Assembly: GCF_024448955.1 (NCBI RefSeq)
Contig: NZ_JAMOIH010000001.1
Span: forward strand, 62,001-126,000
DNA: 64,000 nt
Direction: 5' to 3'
Origin: Stutzerimonas stutzeri
GTDB taxonomy: Bacteria > Pseudomonadota > Gammaproteobacteria > Pseudomonadales > Pseudomonadaceae
Shown here: positions 41,726-51,981 of the stretch, piece after piece
How positions within the stretch are numbered: the stretch's first letter is position 1
Layout: every line of letters starts with the position of its first letter
Position numbers and translations under genes: made by a program
Notes under the pieces: generated by a model
Databases searched by the model: none
Told to the model about the DNA's origin: nothing
Seen by the model: only the letters and a program-made list of their open reading frames with translations

Positions 41726-42655
41726 TCAGCCCACCGCCCAGATAAAGACGCTTACGCTAAGGAACGACAGCACGGTCGCCACCACCAGCGCAGCCGAGCA
41801 GCGCCCTTCGAACCCATAACGGGCGCCAAGGATGGGGTAGATACTCATCATCGGCGCTGCGGCCATCAGCACTCCAGCCGATGCCAATACCGGATCGGAA
41901 ATCGGCAGCAGGGTGAAACACAGCAGCACCATGAGCGGATGCAGGATCAGCTTGCCGATCGCCAACTGGCCCACATCCATCACCAACCCGCCCGCCTTCA
42001 TCCCGCTTAGGCTGGCACCAATGACGAACAGCGCCACTGGGGCGGAAGCGGTGGCCAGCATGTCGATGACCCGCATGGCCACGGGCGGCGGTTGAATATC
42101 CAGAACCGCCATCAGCAATGCCACGGTGATTGCGATCAGCACTGGATGTCGGACGAGATTGCGCACGGTGCCGCGGAGCGCTTTCCAGACCCCGCCTCCG
42201 CTCTGCCGTCCAAGTTCGGCAAGGGTCAGCGCCAGTGGAATCATCACTAGATTCTCGATGATCATTCCCAGTGCCAGCGCCACACCAGCCGGGGCGCCAA
42301 CAGCCATTACGACGATGGGGTAACCGACGAAGCCGCTGTTGGAAACCGACATTCCCATACCCACCAACGCGCTGCCGCTCAGGCTGTCCTTGCGTACCAG
42401 ACGTGCAAAGCCGTAGCCCAGACCGAACACCAGCAGGGATCCCAGGCCATAGGCAAGCATGTAACTCCAGTCCATCACCTCGGCCAACGGGCTCTCCAGT
42501 AACGCACGGATCACCAGCGCTGGAAGCGCAAAGGTAATGACGAAGCGCCCCATGCCAGCGGCCTGATCCCGACTGATCATCCCAGCGCGGCAGGCAACGA
42601 AGCCGATGGCGATCAGAATGAAGATGGGGGCGGTGATACCCAGAATCGCCAGCAT
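41726..42655 (-). CDS. AEC (auxin efflux carrier) family permease
   Basis: A 309-residue membrane protein with ten predicted helices, in two five-helix halves (MLAILGITAPIFILIAIGFV at the start; SNSGFVGYPIVVMAVG in the first half; PVALFVIGASLSGMKAGG in the second). AEC proteins carry organic acids such as malate or malonate, and some export amino acids. Its position between the ATPase gene and pcaB suggests transport of a protocatechuate-pathway acid, which is inference. Its ATG directly abuts the zapE-like stop codon, so the two are co-transcribed. Confidence 0.88.
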   Translation of the reverse strand: MLAILGITAPIFILIAIGFVACRAGMISRDQAAGMGRFVITFALPALVIRALLESPLAEVMDWSYMLAYGLGSLLVFGLGYGFARLVRKDSLSGSALVGMGMSVSNSGFVGYPIVVMAVGAPAGVALALGMIIENLVMIPLALTLAELGRQSGGGVWKALRGTVRNLVRHPVLIAITVALLMAVLDIQPPPVAMRVIDMLATASAPVALFVIGASLSGMKAGGLVMDVGQLAIGKLILHPLMVLLCFTLLPISDPVLASAGVLMAAAPMMSIYPILGARYGFEGRCSAALVVATVLSFLSVSVFIWAVG

Positions 42656-43765
42656 CTAGCAATGCACCCCGCCTGAGCCTTCTGTTTCGATTACCCGAAG
42701 CTGCTGCAGCCGGCTGCGCGTACGGGCGAAGTCGACGTGGGCGCCAGCGCTTAGCAACGCCTGCGGGTTCGCCTCGGCGGCCAGCAACAATTCGACACCG
42801 CTGTCATAGAGGATGTCGATCAGGTTGAGAAAGCGCTGCTGGACATCGATGCCCTGCTCATCAAGTAGCGGCACACCGGTGACCGCCAGCCGTTCGAACG
42901 TGCGGCTCAGCCAGACAAAATCGGCACTGGAGCGTGGCAGCCGGCACAGCTCGTCAAATGCCAGCCAGGCGGTTGCCTGATGCCGAGCTTGCAGACACAA
43001 CGGCCGATGATTCAGTTCGCCCCGTACATCACGCTCGGCTGACGCAGGCAGTTGTAATCGACGCTCAACCCAGCCAGCTTGGGCCTCTGCCGCGACCCGG
43101 GCAAACTCGCCCCATACGTAGCCGCTCTCGGCGCGTTGCCGGTAATCCTGGCCACCGTCCAGGTTGTAGATCTCGAAGCGGTGCTCGATCAGTTCGATTG
43201 CCGGCTTGAAGCGGTCCCGGTAAAGCGGATTCGGACACAGCGCCCGAGGCGGGTAGTTCGACGTGGCAACAATCCCGATCCCTTGCTCGACCAGATGCTG
43301 CAGTAGCCGCCCCAGCAGCATCGCGTCGCCGATGTCATGCACGTGAAATTCGTCGAAGCACAGCAGCCGGGTGTCCGCTGCGATTTCCCTGGCAATCAGC
43401 GCCAGCGGATCCGGCCGCCCTGTGATCTGCTTTAGGCGCTCCAGGATGTATTGGAGGAAGGCGTGGAAATGCACGCGGCGCTTGGCCTCGACCGGCGCCG
43501 CAGCATAGAAGGCATCCATTACGAAACTCTTGCCGCGCCCGACGCCACCCCACAGATAGACGCCGGATTTTGACGCACGCAACCAACCTCGCCGGCCACG
43601 CAGCCAACCATCCAGCCACCGGGCAAGAAGCTCGATGGCGGCTTTTTGCGCAGGATCGGCGCGATATCCACGCGAGGCAAGCAGCGCCTCGAAGGCCTGC
43701 TCAACCTGTCGCGCGACAGGTTCACCGGGCTGCTTACGCGCCCCCTGAAGCACGTCAGAAGTCAA
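42656..43765 (-). CDS. zapE: ZapE/AFG1-type AAA ATPase within pca operon
   Basis: A 369-residue AFG1/ZapE-family P-loop ATPase. The Walker A motif is GVYLWGGVGRGKSFVMD, Walker B is RLLCFDEFHVHDIGD, and sensor-type VATSNYPP and the C-terminal RFLNLIDILYD are present. ZapE in E. coli binds FtsZ, and the mitochondrial homologue AFG1 acts in respiratory-complex quality control. It starts at TTG (or a GTG four codons later) overlapping the pcaG stop by about 11 bases, and its stop abuts the AEC gene. A cell-division ATPase inside an aromatic catabolic operon is unexpected; it may be a diverged paralogue. Whether the genome has another zapE cannot be seen here. Confidence 0.88.
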   Translation of the reverse strand: MTSDVLQGARKQPGEPVARQVEQAFEALLASRGYRADPAQKAAIELLARWLDGWLRGRRGWLRASKSGVYLWGGVGRGKSFVMDAFYAAAPVEAKRRVHFHAFLQYILERLKQITGRPDPLALIAREIAADTRLLCFDEFHVHDIGDAMLLGRLLQHLVEQGIGIVATSNYPPRALCPNPLYRDRFKPAIELIEHRFEIYNLDGGQDYRQRAESGYVWGEFARVAAEAQAGWVERRLQLPASAERDVRGELNHRPLCLQARHQATAWLAFDELCRLPRSSADFVWLSRTFERLAVTGVPLLDEQGIDVQQRFLNLIDILYDSGVELLLAAEANPQALLSAGAHVDFARTRSRLQQLRVIETEGSGGVHC

Positions 43766-44360
43766 AGAATACGGTCTCCCCCTCCCCCTGCAGACGGATG
43801 TCGAAGCGATACGCCGATTGGCCGTCCACTTCGCAGCGCCGGGCGATCAGGGTTTCGCGACGCTGTGCCCATTCGATGGAGTTCAACACCGGATCGTTGC
43901 CGTTGGCTTCGGCTTCGTCGTCGAAATAGATACGCGTGTGCAGATGGATATTGATACCCCGTGCGAACAGCGACACGTTGACGTGCGGCGCCATGAGTTC
44001 GCCCGTGCGGTTCTTTACGGCCCCTGGCTTGACGGTTTTCAGCGTCCAGTCACCCGCATCGAAGGTCGTGGCGGTACGGCCAAAACTGTTGAAGGACTGC
44101 TCCGGATCGAATCGGCAGTGATACATGCCGGCATGATCGGCCTGCCAGAACTCAAGGAACGAGTCGCGCACCAAGTGGCCCATGCCGTCGAAAACCTGGC
44201 CGATCAGCAGGATATGCTCGCCCGGCGCCTCCGGCTTTGCCAGCTCGTTCCAGATTTCCAGCTCGCGAGCCGGGTTGCCAGCCGCGGCAAGCGCCAGCCC
44301 GATGTGCACGTAGGGCCCGGCGGTTTGAGAAGGGGTTTCCGGCAGAAGTGTTACAGGCAT
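43755..44360 (-). CDS. pcaG: Protocatechuate 3,4-dioxygenase alpha subunit
   Basis: A 201-residue intradiol dioxygenase subunit. It starts MPVTLLPETPSQTAGPYVHIGLA (shown in part), the usual PcaG N-terminus, and contains HILLIGQVFDGMGHLVRDSFL, EFWQADHAGMY, APHVNVSLFARGINIHLHTRIYF in outline, and RFDIRLQGEGETVFFDF. The alpha subunit forms the active-site pocket with PcaH but holds no iron. GAGAAGGAG precedes the ATG. It follows pcaH by 13 bases. Confidence 0.95.
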   Translation of the reverse strand: MPVTLLPETPSQTAGPYVHIGLALAAAGNPARELEIWNELAKPEAPGEHILLIGQVFDGMGHLVRDSFLEFWQADHAGMYHCRFDPEQSFNSFGRTATTFDAGDWTLKTVKPGAVKNRTGELMAPHVNVSLFARGINIHLHTRIYFDDEAEANGNDPVLNSIEWAQRRETLIARRCEVDGQSAYRFDIRLQGEGETVFFDF

Positions 44361-44373
44361 CGTCGTCTCCTTC

Positions 44374-45090
44374 TCAGTGGTTCGGGAAATGGGTCTTGCG
44401 CTGACCGCGCAGCACGATATCGAAACGGTAGGCCAGACAATCCATGGGATTGGCCATGCCCATGTCCAGCTTGGCGATCAGGCTCTGCACGGCCTCGTTA
44501 CTGATGGTTTTGGCAATCGGGCACAACGGGATCAACGGATCACCTTCGAAGTACAGCTGCGTAATCAGGCGAGTCGCGATCGACGGGCCGCTGATGGACA
44601 CGTGGATATGCGCCGGGCGCCACTCATTGGGACCGTTGCGCCATGGATAGGGTCCGGGCTTGATGGTACGGAACACATAGTTGCCTTCGCTATCGGTCAG
44701 GGCGCGGCCAACACCACCGAAGTTCGGGTCCAGCGGCGCGATGTAGCGGTCGTTCTTGTGACGGTAGCGCCCACCGGCATTGGCTTGCCAGATTTCCACC
44801 AGCGTATGCGGGATCGGCTTGCCGTACTGGTCCATGACCCGGCCGGAGACAACGATGCGCTCGCCGATGGGCAGGCCACCGTTGTTGAAGTTCAGCAGCA
44901 GATCGTTGTCATGCGGGCCGAATTTCAGGTGTGAGAAGTCCGGGCCGGTGGTTTCGGAAATGGAAGGCGCAAGGGTGATCAACGCCTGCTGCGGAGACCG
45001 AGCAACCGAGGTTTTATAGTCAGGCGTCAGCGCTTTAGGGTGCCGGGTACGGTCGCGCGCGACGAACAGGCTGGTGTCCAGTTCGGACAT
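44374..45090 (-). CDS. pcaH: Protocatechuate 3,4-dioxygenase beta subunit
   Basis: A 238-residue subunit that carries the Fe(III) centre and splits the protocatechuate ring between the hydroxyls. The iron ligands are recognisable: a Tyr in [20 protein letters not shown], a Tyr in [14 protein letters not shown] and the two His of [29 protein letters not shown] at the N-terminus is typical. AAAGGAG precedes the ATG. It heads the pca operon, with a PcaQ-type palindrome about 100 bases upstream and pcaQ further upstream on the same strand. Confidence 0.96.
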   Translation of the reverse strand: MSELDTSLFVARDRTRHPKALTPDYKTSVARSPQQALITLAPSISETTGPDFSHLKFGPHDNDLLLNFNNGGLPIGERIVVSGRVMDQYGKPIPHTLVEIWQANAGGRYRHKNDRYIAPLDPNFGGVGRALTDSEGNYVFRTIKPGPYPWRNGPNEWRPAHIHVSISGPSIATRLITQLYFEGDPLIPLCPIAKTISNEAVQSLIAKLDMGMANPMDCLAYRFDIVLRGQRKTHFPNH

Positions 45091-45187
45091 GGCGAGCTCC
45101 TTTATTGGAATTGGAATGGCGCCTGATCAGGCAGCCCGAGTATGCGACAAAGCGCCACAGGGCAGAATTGAAAAGTCCGGCCATATC

Positions 45188-45205
45188 CATAACCGTACGG
45201 TTATG
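45188..45205. promoter_or_regulatory. PcaQ-type operator before pcaHG
   Basis: CATAACCGTACGGTTATG is a perfect 18-base palindrome. Its core ATAACC-N4-GGTTAT matches the ATAACC-N4-GGTTAA site reported for the LysR regulator PcaQ in Sinorhizobium. It lies about 100 bases upstream of the pcaH ATG, just past the pcaQ stop codon, where an activator of pcaHG should bind. Confidence 0.8.
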
Positions 45206-45207
45206 AA

Positions 45208-46116
45208 TCAGCGATACTTCGCTGCCGATTCTCGCAGTGCTTCGCAACACCACTGCATGGCCAGGCTCGCCGGCAAGGTTGGATTGGTGCAGATGCCGAC
45301 CGAGCCGCCCGGCTCCTTGTTTTCCAAAACCACTTCGCTCAACTCGCCAGTGGCGAGATCCTCACGCACAGCATCCAGCGGCGCGACCCAGACCGCATCA
45401 CTGACCCGGACATAATGCCGGCTCAGCGCCACCGATAGCGTCTCCAGGCGCCGAGGCGGCGGGCTGATGCCTAGCTGAATGAACAAGCTGTCGGCATGGC
45501 GGCGAATGGTCGTACCGCTTTGCGGCAGCACCAGCGGAAACTCCCGCAAGCGATTAGGACCACCCTCCAGCAATGCATGGCCGGGACGAACTACCAGGGT
45601 CATGGATTCGCTATACAGGTGTTCGAAACTCAGCCCTTCGATCTGGGGGGCGTCGGTCATGCGCCCCACCACCAGATCCAGCTCGCCACCGCGCAGCTGA
45701 CCCAGCAGATAGGCACTGGGGCCCGAGACCACGCTAACCACCAGTGCCGCATGCTGGGCATGTAGCCGACGCACCACGTCCGGCAACAGCGAACTTTCCA
45801 CCGTCGACAGCGCCCCCAGACGCACCACGCCAGCCTCGTGCTCACCGGCACGCAGGCTGCGAACGCCTTCGCGTAGCGCCTGCACGCTCGGGCCTGCGTA
45901 GCGCAGAAACGCCTGCCCTGCGGCGGTCAGGGTCACGCCCTGCTTGCCTCGATCGAACAAGCTGGCGTCCAGCAATTCCTCGAGCTCCTTGAGCGTCTTG
46001 GAGATCGCCGGCTGGCTGACCGACATCGCCTCAGCCGCACGCACCAGGCTGCCTTGGCGAGCAACTTCGATGAAGCACAGCAGGTGACGGTACTTGATAC
46101 GACTGTCGAGATTCAC
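45208..46116 (-). CDS. pcaQ: LysR-family pca operon activator PcaQ
   Basis: A 302-residue LysR regulator. The N-terminal helix-turn-helix includes RHLLCFIEVARQGSLVRAAE, AMSVSQPAISKTLKELEELL and SLFDRGKQGVTLTAAGQAFL; the rest is the periplasmic-binding-protein-like effector domain. The N-terminus (M)NLDSRIKYRHL is characteristic of PcaQ. The start is GTG. It probably activates pcaHG and the genes behind it in response to carboxymuconate or carboxymuconolactone. It lies upstream of pcaH on the same strand, with the PcaQ-type box between them. Confidence 0.92.
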   Translation of the reverse strand: MNLDSRIKYRHLLCFIEVARQGSLVRAAEAMSVSQPAISKTLKELEELLDASLFDRGKQGVTLTAAGQAFLRYAGPSVQALREGVRSLRAGEHEAGVVRLGALSTVESSLLPDVVRRLHAQHAALVVSVVSGPSAYLLGQLRGGELDLVVGRMTDAPQIEGLSFEHLYSESMTLVVRPGHALLEGGPNRLREFPLVLPQSGTTIRRHADSLFIQLGISPPPRRLETLSVALSRHYVRVSDAVWVAPLDAVREDLATGELSEVVLENKEPGGSVGICTNPTLPASLAMQWCCEALRESAAKYR

Positions 46117-46254
46117 GCGAGCGACCCTGGGTTGCGTTGTCGGAGACGAGCCAATGCATTGTCCATGAAGTCGCCGTCAGCACCATAACCAAATCAGGAG
46201 AGGATTTCGCGCCAGCAGGAACCTGGCCGATTACCGCACGCAGTTTATAAAAGT

Positions 46255-47551
<1,297 letters not shown>

Positions 47552-47632
47552 CGCAACCTATTCGGTTGCCGGCTCGCTGGGCAGTGTCCGCACGCGGTGT
47601 TAGCGTTACCGCTTTTGCGCAGAGGCCATGCG

Positions 47633-48523
47633 ATGGCAGCCCGCCCCGCGAACGTTCCGGTGTTCAAGCTCTACGGTGATCGACTGGAGTGGACCACGCC
47701 GGATCTACTGCATTGCGAATCCATTCCCGAGCGCAGTCGCCTGCATGACTGGGAAATCAAACCCCACCGGCATGGCGACCTGGTGCAACTGTTGTATGTA
47801 CGTAGCGGCTGGGCGGTGATCGAGATCGAAGGCGTGCAAACACGCCTGGAGCAGGCGGCGATTCAGGTAGTGCCGCCGCTATGCATCCATGGCTTCCACT
47901 TTTCGGAACAGGTCACGGGGTACGTCATTACGTTGGCTGCACCGCTGGCCAGCCAGCTAGAAGCGCAGCTCGGTGCACCGCAGCCGATTCTTGGTGCCGC
48001 AGGCCTCTACCCCATCGGGAACGATCTGCACTATCTCGATGCGCTCTTCGAAGCGATCAATCACGACTACCTTCATCCAGCACCCGCTCGCGAGCTGCAA
48101 CTGCACTCGCTGATCGGCCTGATCAGCGCCTGGCTACGACGGCAGGCACATGATCGTCAGCAACAGGAGCGGCCTTTGCCCGGGCAAGACCATTTGCTGG
48201 CATTTTCCGCACTGGTCGAATCCCACTTTCGTGAGCAGCTATCCATCGAGCAGTATGCCCACCGTGTCGGTATCACGCCGGCGCACCTCAACAACCTGAC
48301 ACGTCGATTCACCGGCTGCACCGCGCAGGAAGCGGTGCATCAGCGCCTGCTGCTCGAAGCCAAGCGGCAACTGATCTATACCGCCCTCAGCGCCAAACAG
48401 ATCGCCGAAGGGCTCGGCTTCTCCGAGCCAGCCTATTTTTCTCGATTCTTCAAGCGCCTAACGGGCGTGTCACCTACAGCGTTTCGATCCGACACTGGCA
48501 AAGCAAACTCTGATCGATATTGA
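47633..48523 (+). CDS. pobR: AraC-family regulator, PobR-like
   Basis: A 296-residue AraC protein with an N-terminal cupin-like sensing domain (IKPHRHGDLVQLLYVRSGW, AIQVVPPLCIHGF) and a C-terminal DNA-binding domain (LSIEQYAHRVGITPAHLNNL, then AKQIAEGLGFSEPAYFSRFF). I choose the ATG at MAARPANVPVF over one 12 codons earlier. It begins about 80 bases after pobA in the same direction and probably activates pobA when 4-hydroxybenzoate is present. In P. aeruginosa the PobR gene is arranged differently, so the tandem order is noteworthy. Confidence 0.88.
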   Translation: MAARPANVPVFKLYGDRLEWTTPDLLHCESIPERSRLHDWEIKPHRHGDLVQLLYVRSGWAVIEIEGVQTRLEQAAIQVVPPLCIHGFHFSEQVTGYVITLAAPLASQLEAQLGAPQPILGAAGLYPIGNDLHYLDALFEAINHDYLHPAPARELQLHSLIGLISAWLRRQAHDRQQQERPLPGQDHLLAFSALVESHFREQLSIEQYAHRVGITPAHLNNLTRRFTGCTAQEAVHQRLLLEAKRQLIYTALSAKQIAEGLGFSEPAYFSRFFKRLTGVSPTAFRSDTGKANSDRY

Positions 48524-48637
48524 CGGCGGTCGTCGTCGCGCTGCAGCCATTGGCTCTCGCATGATCAAGGCCGCATCTCTTAGCAACCGCTGTTAAAGCC
48601 AGCGTCCTACCCACCCACTCCGCTTCAATATCCTTAG

Positions 48638-48733
48638 CCGATAATCGCCCGGTGTTTTCAATTTTCGAAGAATTCGACCTACGTCGCGGTGGACGAGCGC
48701 GCTTTTCTACGTATTAACTAGATAGTACATTTT
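48638..48733 (+). promoter_or_regulatory. Two regulon elements upstream of aroQ
   Basis: CCGATAATCGCCC begins at 48638, identical to the element before the TRAP operon and before quiC. TAACTAGATAGTACATTTT at 48715-48733 matches 17 of 19 bases of an element before quiC in the same orientation; its ACTA..TAGT core is symmetric, as a TetR-type operator would be. The second element ends 13 bases before the aroQ ATG. Confidence 0.6.
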
Positions 48734-48746
48734 GAGGGTGACTCCA

Positions 48747-49193
48747 ATGACAACAATCATTCTCGTCCTGAACGGACCCAATCTGAACCTGCTTGGCACA
48801 CGCGAACCGGCGACCTATGGTCATGAAACGCTCGATGATATCGCTCAGCTCTGCCACGAAACGGCTGCAAGTCATGGCCTGGAAGTTGACTTCTTTCAGA
48901 CCAACCATGAAGGCGAATTGATCGAGCGCATCCATCAGGCTCGAGAGACGTGCGCTGGCATCCTGATCAACCCAGCCGCCTGGACCCACACCTCGGTGGC
49001 GATCCGTGATGCGCTTGCCGCCGTCGAGCTGCCCGTCATCGAAGTGCATCTGTCCAACGTCCACAAGCGTGAAGCCTTTCGCCATCACTCATACGTTTCA
49101 CCCATCGCGGTCGGCGTCATCTGTGGTCTGGGCAGCAATGGTTATCGACTTGGTCTCGAACACTTCGCTCAGCTGCTAAGGGCGGAACCATGA
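48747..49193 (+). CDS. aroQ: Type II 3-dehydroquinate dehydratase
   Basis: A 148-residue dodecameric dehydroquinase that interconverts 3-dehydroquinate and 3-dehydroshikimate. Active-site segments: [21 protein letters not shown] (in part, with the catalytic Arg and Tyr), [35 protein letters not shown] and [11 protein letters not shown]. Here it probably serves quinate catabolism rather than aromatic amino-acid synthesis, because it is coupled to a dehydrogenase gene (ATGA overlap) and followed by a TRAP transporter. The ATG at MTTIILVL is chosen; a start five codons upstream falls within the shared operator. Confidence 0.95.
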   Translation: MTTIILVLNGPNLNLLGTREPATYGHETLDDIAQLCHETAASHGLEVDFFQTNHEGELIERIHQARETCAGILINPAAWTHTSVAIRDALAAVELPVIEVHLSNVHKREAFRHHSYVSPIAVGVICGLGSNGYRLGLEHFAQLLRAEP

Positions 49194-50047
49194 GCAGTGC
49201 CGCTGCAAACAGCATACTGGCCGGGCTGATCGGCTCGGGCATTCAGGCCTCTCGCTCCCCTGCCCTGCACGAGCATGAAGGCGACGCTCAGGGCCTTCGT
49301 TACCTGTACCGTCTCATTGACCTCGATGTGCTGGGACTCGATCTCTCCGCGTTGCCAAACCTGCTCGACGCAGCCCAACGCTTGGGTTACACGGGATTGA
49401 ACATTACTTATCCGTGCAAGCAGGCAATCATCCCGCTGCTCGATGAACTCTCAGAGGAAGCGGCAAGCATTGGCGCGGTGAACACGGTGGTGCTTCATGG
49501 CGGCCAGCGGGTCGGCCACAACACCGACGCACTTGGCTTCGGTGAAGGGTTCCGCCGTGGCTTGCCAGACGCCGCTCGCCAACGTGTGGTGCAAATGGGT
49601 GCAGGCGGCGCCGGAGCTGCCGTGGCGCATGCCTTGCTAACCCAAGGGGTCGAGCAACTGACACTGTTCGAAGTCGACCCGGCGCGTGCTCAGGCGTTGG
49701 TGGATAATCTTTCGCGCCACTTCGGCAGGGGCCGCGCCATTGTCGGCGAGGATCTGCCGTCAGCGATGGCGCATGCGGATGGACTGGTCAATACCACACC
49801 CATGGGCATGACCAAGCTGCCCGGCACGCCGGTACCTGCCGAGTTGTTGAGGCCGTCGCTCTGGGTTTCGGAAATCGTTTACTTCCCGCTCGAAACCCAG
49901 CTCCTACGCGATGCCCGTGCGCTCGGTTGCAGGACGCTGGATGGCAGCGTCATGGCCGTATTCCAAGCGGTAAAAGCCTTTGAACTCTTCAGCGGTAGAC
50001 AGGCGAATGCCGACCGCATGCTGGAGCACTTCGCGAGCTTTGTTTGA
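49190..50047 (+). CDS. Quinate/shikimate dehydrogenase (AroE family)
   Basis: A 285-residue shikimate dehydrogenase-fold protein. Substrate-binding segments are [20 protein letters not shown] and [12 protein letters not shown] with the catalytic Lys, followed by NTDALGF with the catalytic Asp; the nucleotide-binding loop is [24 protein letters not shown] after strand 2 (an acidic residue at the tip) favours NAD over NADP, as in catabolic quinate/shikimate dehydrogenases. It would oxidise quinate or shikimate to the dehydro compounds handled by AroQ and QuiC. Its start overlaps aroQ. Confidence 0.9.
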   Translation: MSSAAANSILAGLIGSGIQASRSPALHEHEGDAQGLRYLYRLIDLDVLGLDLSALPNLLDAAQRLGYTGLNITYPCKQAIIPLLDELSEEAASIGAVNTVVLHGGQRVGHNTDALGFGEGFRRGLPDAARQRVVQMGAGGAGAAVAHALLTQGVEQLTLFEVDPARAQALVDNLSRHFGRGRAIVGEDLPSAMAHADGLVNTTPMGMTKLPGTPVPAELLRPSLWVSEIVYFPLETQLLRDARALGCRTLDGSVMAVFQAVKAFELFSGRQANADRMLEHFASFV

Positions 50048-50117
50048 ACCCCCTGAGGGGCAACCAGCCGGCGGCCACGACGCTGCCGGCATTACAAAAA
50101 CAAGAGGTGCGTACGAG

Positions 50118-50660
50118 ATGAAAATCCTCGTCGAATGGTACTTCCGGCTCCTGAAACTGCTGGTAGTCGGGTGCATGGCAGTGATGGTCGTAATGGTGTT
50201 TGGCAACGTCGTGCTGCGCTATGCGTTCAATTCAGGCATCAGCGTCAGCGAAGAGCTGTCGCGCTGGTGCTTCGTCTGGATGGTGTTCCTGGGTGCGTTG
50301 ATCGCACTGCGCGAGCACGCCCATCTGGGCCTCGACAGTGTCGTAAAGCGACTACCGGTGATTGGCCAGCGGATATGCCTGGTCATCGGTCACCTGCTCA
50401 TGCTGTTTGTCTGCTGGTTGATTACCAAAGGCAGCTGGGCGCAGGCGGTCATCAATCTCGACGTGACCGCCCCAGCGTCTGGCCTGTCGATGGCCTGGTT
50501 CTACTCCGCCGGCGTCGTATTCGGGGTCAGCGCCAGCGTGATTTTGCTGGTCGAGCTGATTCAGGCACTGCGCGGCCGACTCAACGGTGACGGTCACAGC
50601 GACGCACCCGACGCGACCGAGCATTTGGTGCCTGCCACCGACGCGAGGACTCAACCATGA
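50118..50660 (+). CDS. dctQ: TRAP transporter small permease (second system)
   Basis: A 180-residue inner-membrane protein with four helices (about 12-35, 48-68, 88-110, 128-150) and a polar C-terminal tail. Family stretch: NVVLRYAFNSGISVSEELSRW and FVWMVFLGALIALREHAHLG. The ATG at MKILVEWYF is chosen because AAGAGG precedes it; an upstream in-frame start would lie inside the dehydrogenase gene. Its stop overlaps the large-permease start (ATGA). It forms an operon with aroQ and the dehydrogenase. Confidence 0.9.
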   Translation: MKILVEWYFRLLKLLVVGCMAVMVVMVFGNVVLRYAFNSGISVSEELSRWCFVWMVFLGALIALREHAHLGLDSVVKRLPVIGQRICLVIGHLLMLFVCWLITKGSWAQAVINLDVTAPASGLSMAWFYSAGVVFGVSASVILLVELIQALRGRLNGDGHSDAPDATEHLVPATDARTQP

Positions 50661-51937
50661 CCCTGCTTGTTTTCCTCGGATCATTGCTGGGCGGCATGGC
50701 ATTAGGCATCCCGATTGCCTTCGCGCTGTTGCTGGTTGGCGTCGCGTTGATGTTGTACCTCGGGCTGTTCGATGCACAGATCATCGCCCAGAACCTGCTC
50801 AACGGCGCCGACAGCTTCCCACTGATGGCCGTCCCCTTCTTCATGCTTGCTGGCGAAATCATGAACGCCGGCGGCCTCTCGCGCCGCATCGTCAACATTG
50901 CCTTGGCGCTGGTCGGGCACAAACGGGGCGGGCTCGGCTATGTCGCGATCATCGCATCCTGCCTGCTGGCGTCGCTCTCCGGTTCGGCAGTAGCAGACGC
51001 CGCCGCGCTTGCGGCGCTACTGGTGCCGATGATGGTGTCGGCTGGTCATAGCCGGCACCGTTCGGCTGGATTGATTGCTGCCGGAGGCATCATCGCGCCG
51101 GTCATTCCTCCGAGCATTGGCTTCATCGTATTCGGTGTCGCGTCGGGCGTGTCCATCTCCAAGTTGTTCCTTGCCGGTATCGTTCCGGGGCTGATGCTCG
51201 GTGCGGCGCTGGCAATCGCCTGGTGGTTCGTCTCCCGCCGCGAAGTTGTCGAGACACCCCCAAAGCGCAGCCGCAAGGAGGTATTGCAAGCCATAGTTGA
51301 GGGCAGTTGGGCGATGGGGTTGCCGGTGATCATCATCGTTGGCCTCAAGTTCGGCATCTTCACTCCGACTGAAGCGGCCGTCGTCGCGGCCGTCTATGCC
51401 CTGTTCGTTTCGGTCGTGGTTTACCGCGAGCTGAAACTGACCGACCTTTACAAGGTGACGCTGTCTGCGGCTAGAACCACATCGGTGGTGATGTTGCTGG
51501 TTGCAGCGGCGATGGTCTCTTCCTGGCTCGTGACCATCGCCGACCTGCCTGGCCAGCTGTCGGATCTGCTGGAGCCACTGATGGACAACCCCACCCTGCT
51601 GTTGATCGCTGTGATGCTAGTCATCATCGCGGTGGGTACGGTGATGGACATGACGCCGACCATCCTGATCCTGACGCCCGTACTGATGCCTGCTATCAAG
51701 CAAGCCGGTATCGATCCGGTGTATTTCGGTGTGTTGTTCCTGATCAACACCTCTATTGGCCTGATCACGCCACCGGTGGGCACCGTACTGAATGTGGTCT
51801 GCGGCGTCTCGAAACTCAAAATCGAAGAAATCGTGCGCGGCGTCTGGCCGTTCCTTCTCGCCCAGCTTTTTGTGCTTCTGCTGCTCGTGCTGTTTCCGAT
51901 CCTGGTCATCGGTCCGATGAAGTTTCTCGCCGGATAG
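50657..51937 (+). CDS. dctM: TRAP transporter large permease (second system)
   Basis: A 426-residue sodium-dependent permease with about twelve helices. Typical stretches are FPLMAVPFFMLAGEIMNAGG, ASLSGSAVADAAALAALLVP, GGIIAPVIPPSIGFIVFGV, and GLITPPVGTVLNVVCGVS near the end. It is distinct from the first system's DctM. Lying after aroQ and the quinate/shikimate dehydrogenase-like gene, it very probably imports quinate, shikimate or dehydroshikimate. Confidence 0.92.
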   Translation: MTLLVFLGSLLGGMALGIPIAFALLLVGVALMLYLGLFDAQIIAQNLLNGADSFPLMAVPFFMLAGEIMNAGGLSRRIVNIALALVGHKRGGLGYVAIIASCLLASLSGSAVADAAALAALLVPMMVSAGHSRHRSAGLIAAGGIIAPVIPPSIGFIVFGVASGVSISKLFLAGIVPGLMLGAALAIAWWFVSRREVVETPPKRSRKEVLQAIVEGSWAMGLPVIIIVGLKFGIFTPTEAAVVAAVYALFVSVVVYRELKLTDLYKVTLSAARTTSVVMLLVAAAMVSSWLVTIADLPGQLSDLLEPLMDNPTLLLIAVMLVIIAVGTVMDMTPTILILTPVLMPAIKQAGIDPVYFGVLFLINTSIGLITPPVGTVLNVVCGVSKLKIEEIVRGVWPFLLAQLFVLLLLVLFPILVIGPMKFLAG

Positions 51938-51981
51938 CCGGCATCCCTGTGCTTCGCCCAACAACAACAATGGAGAGTCAC

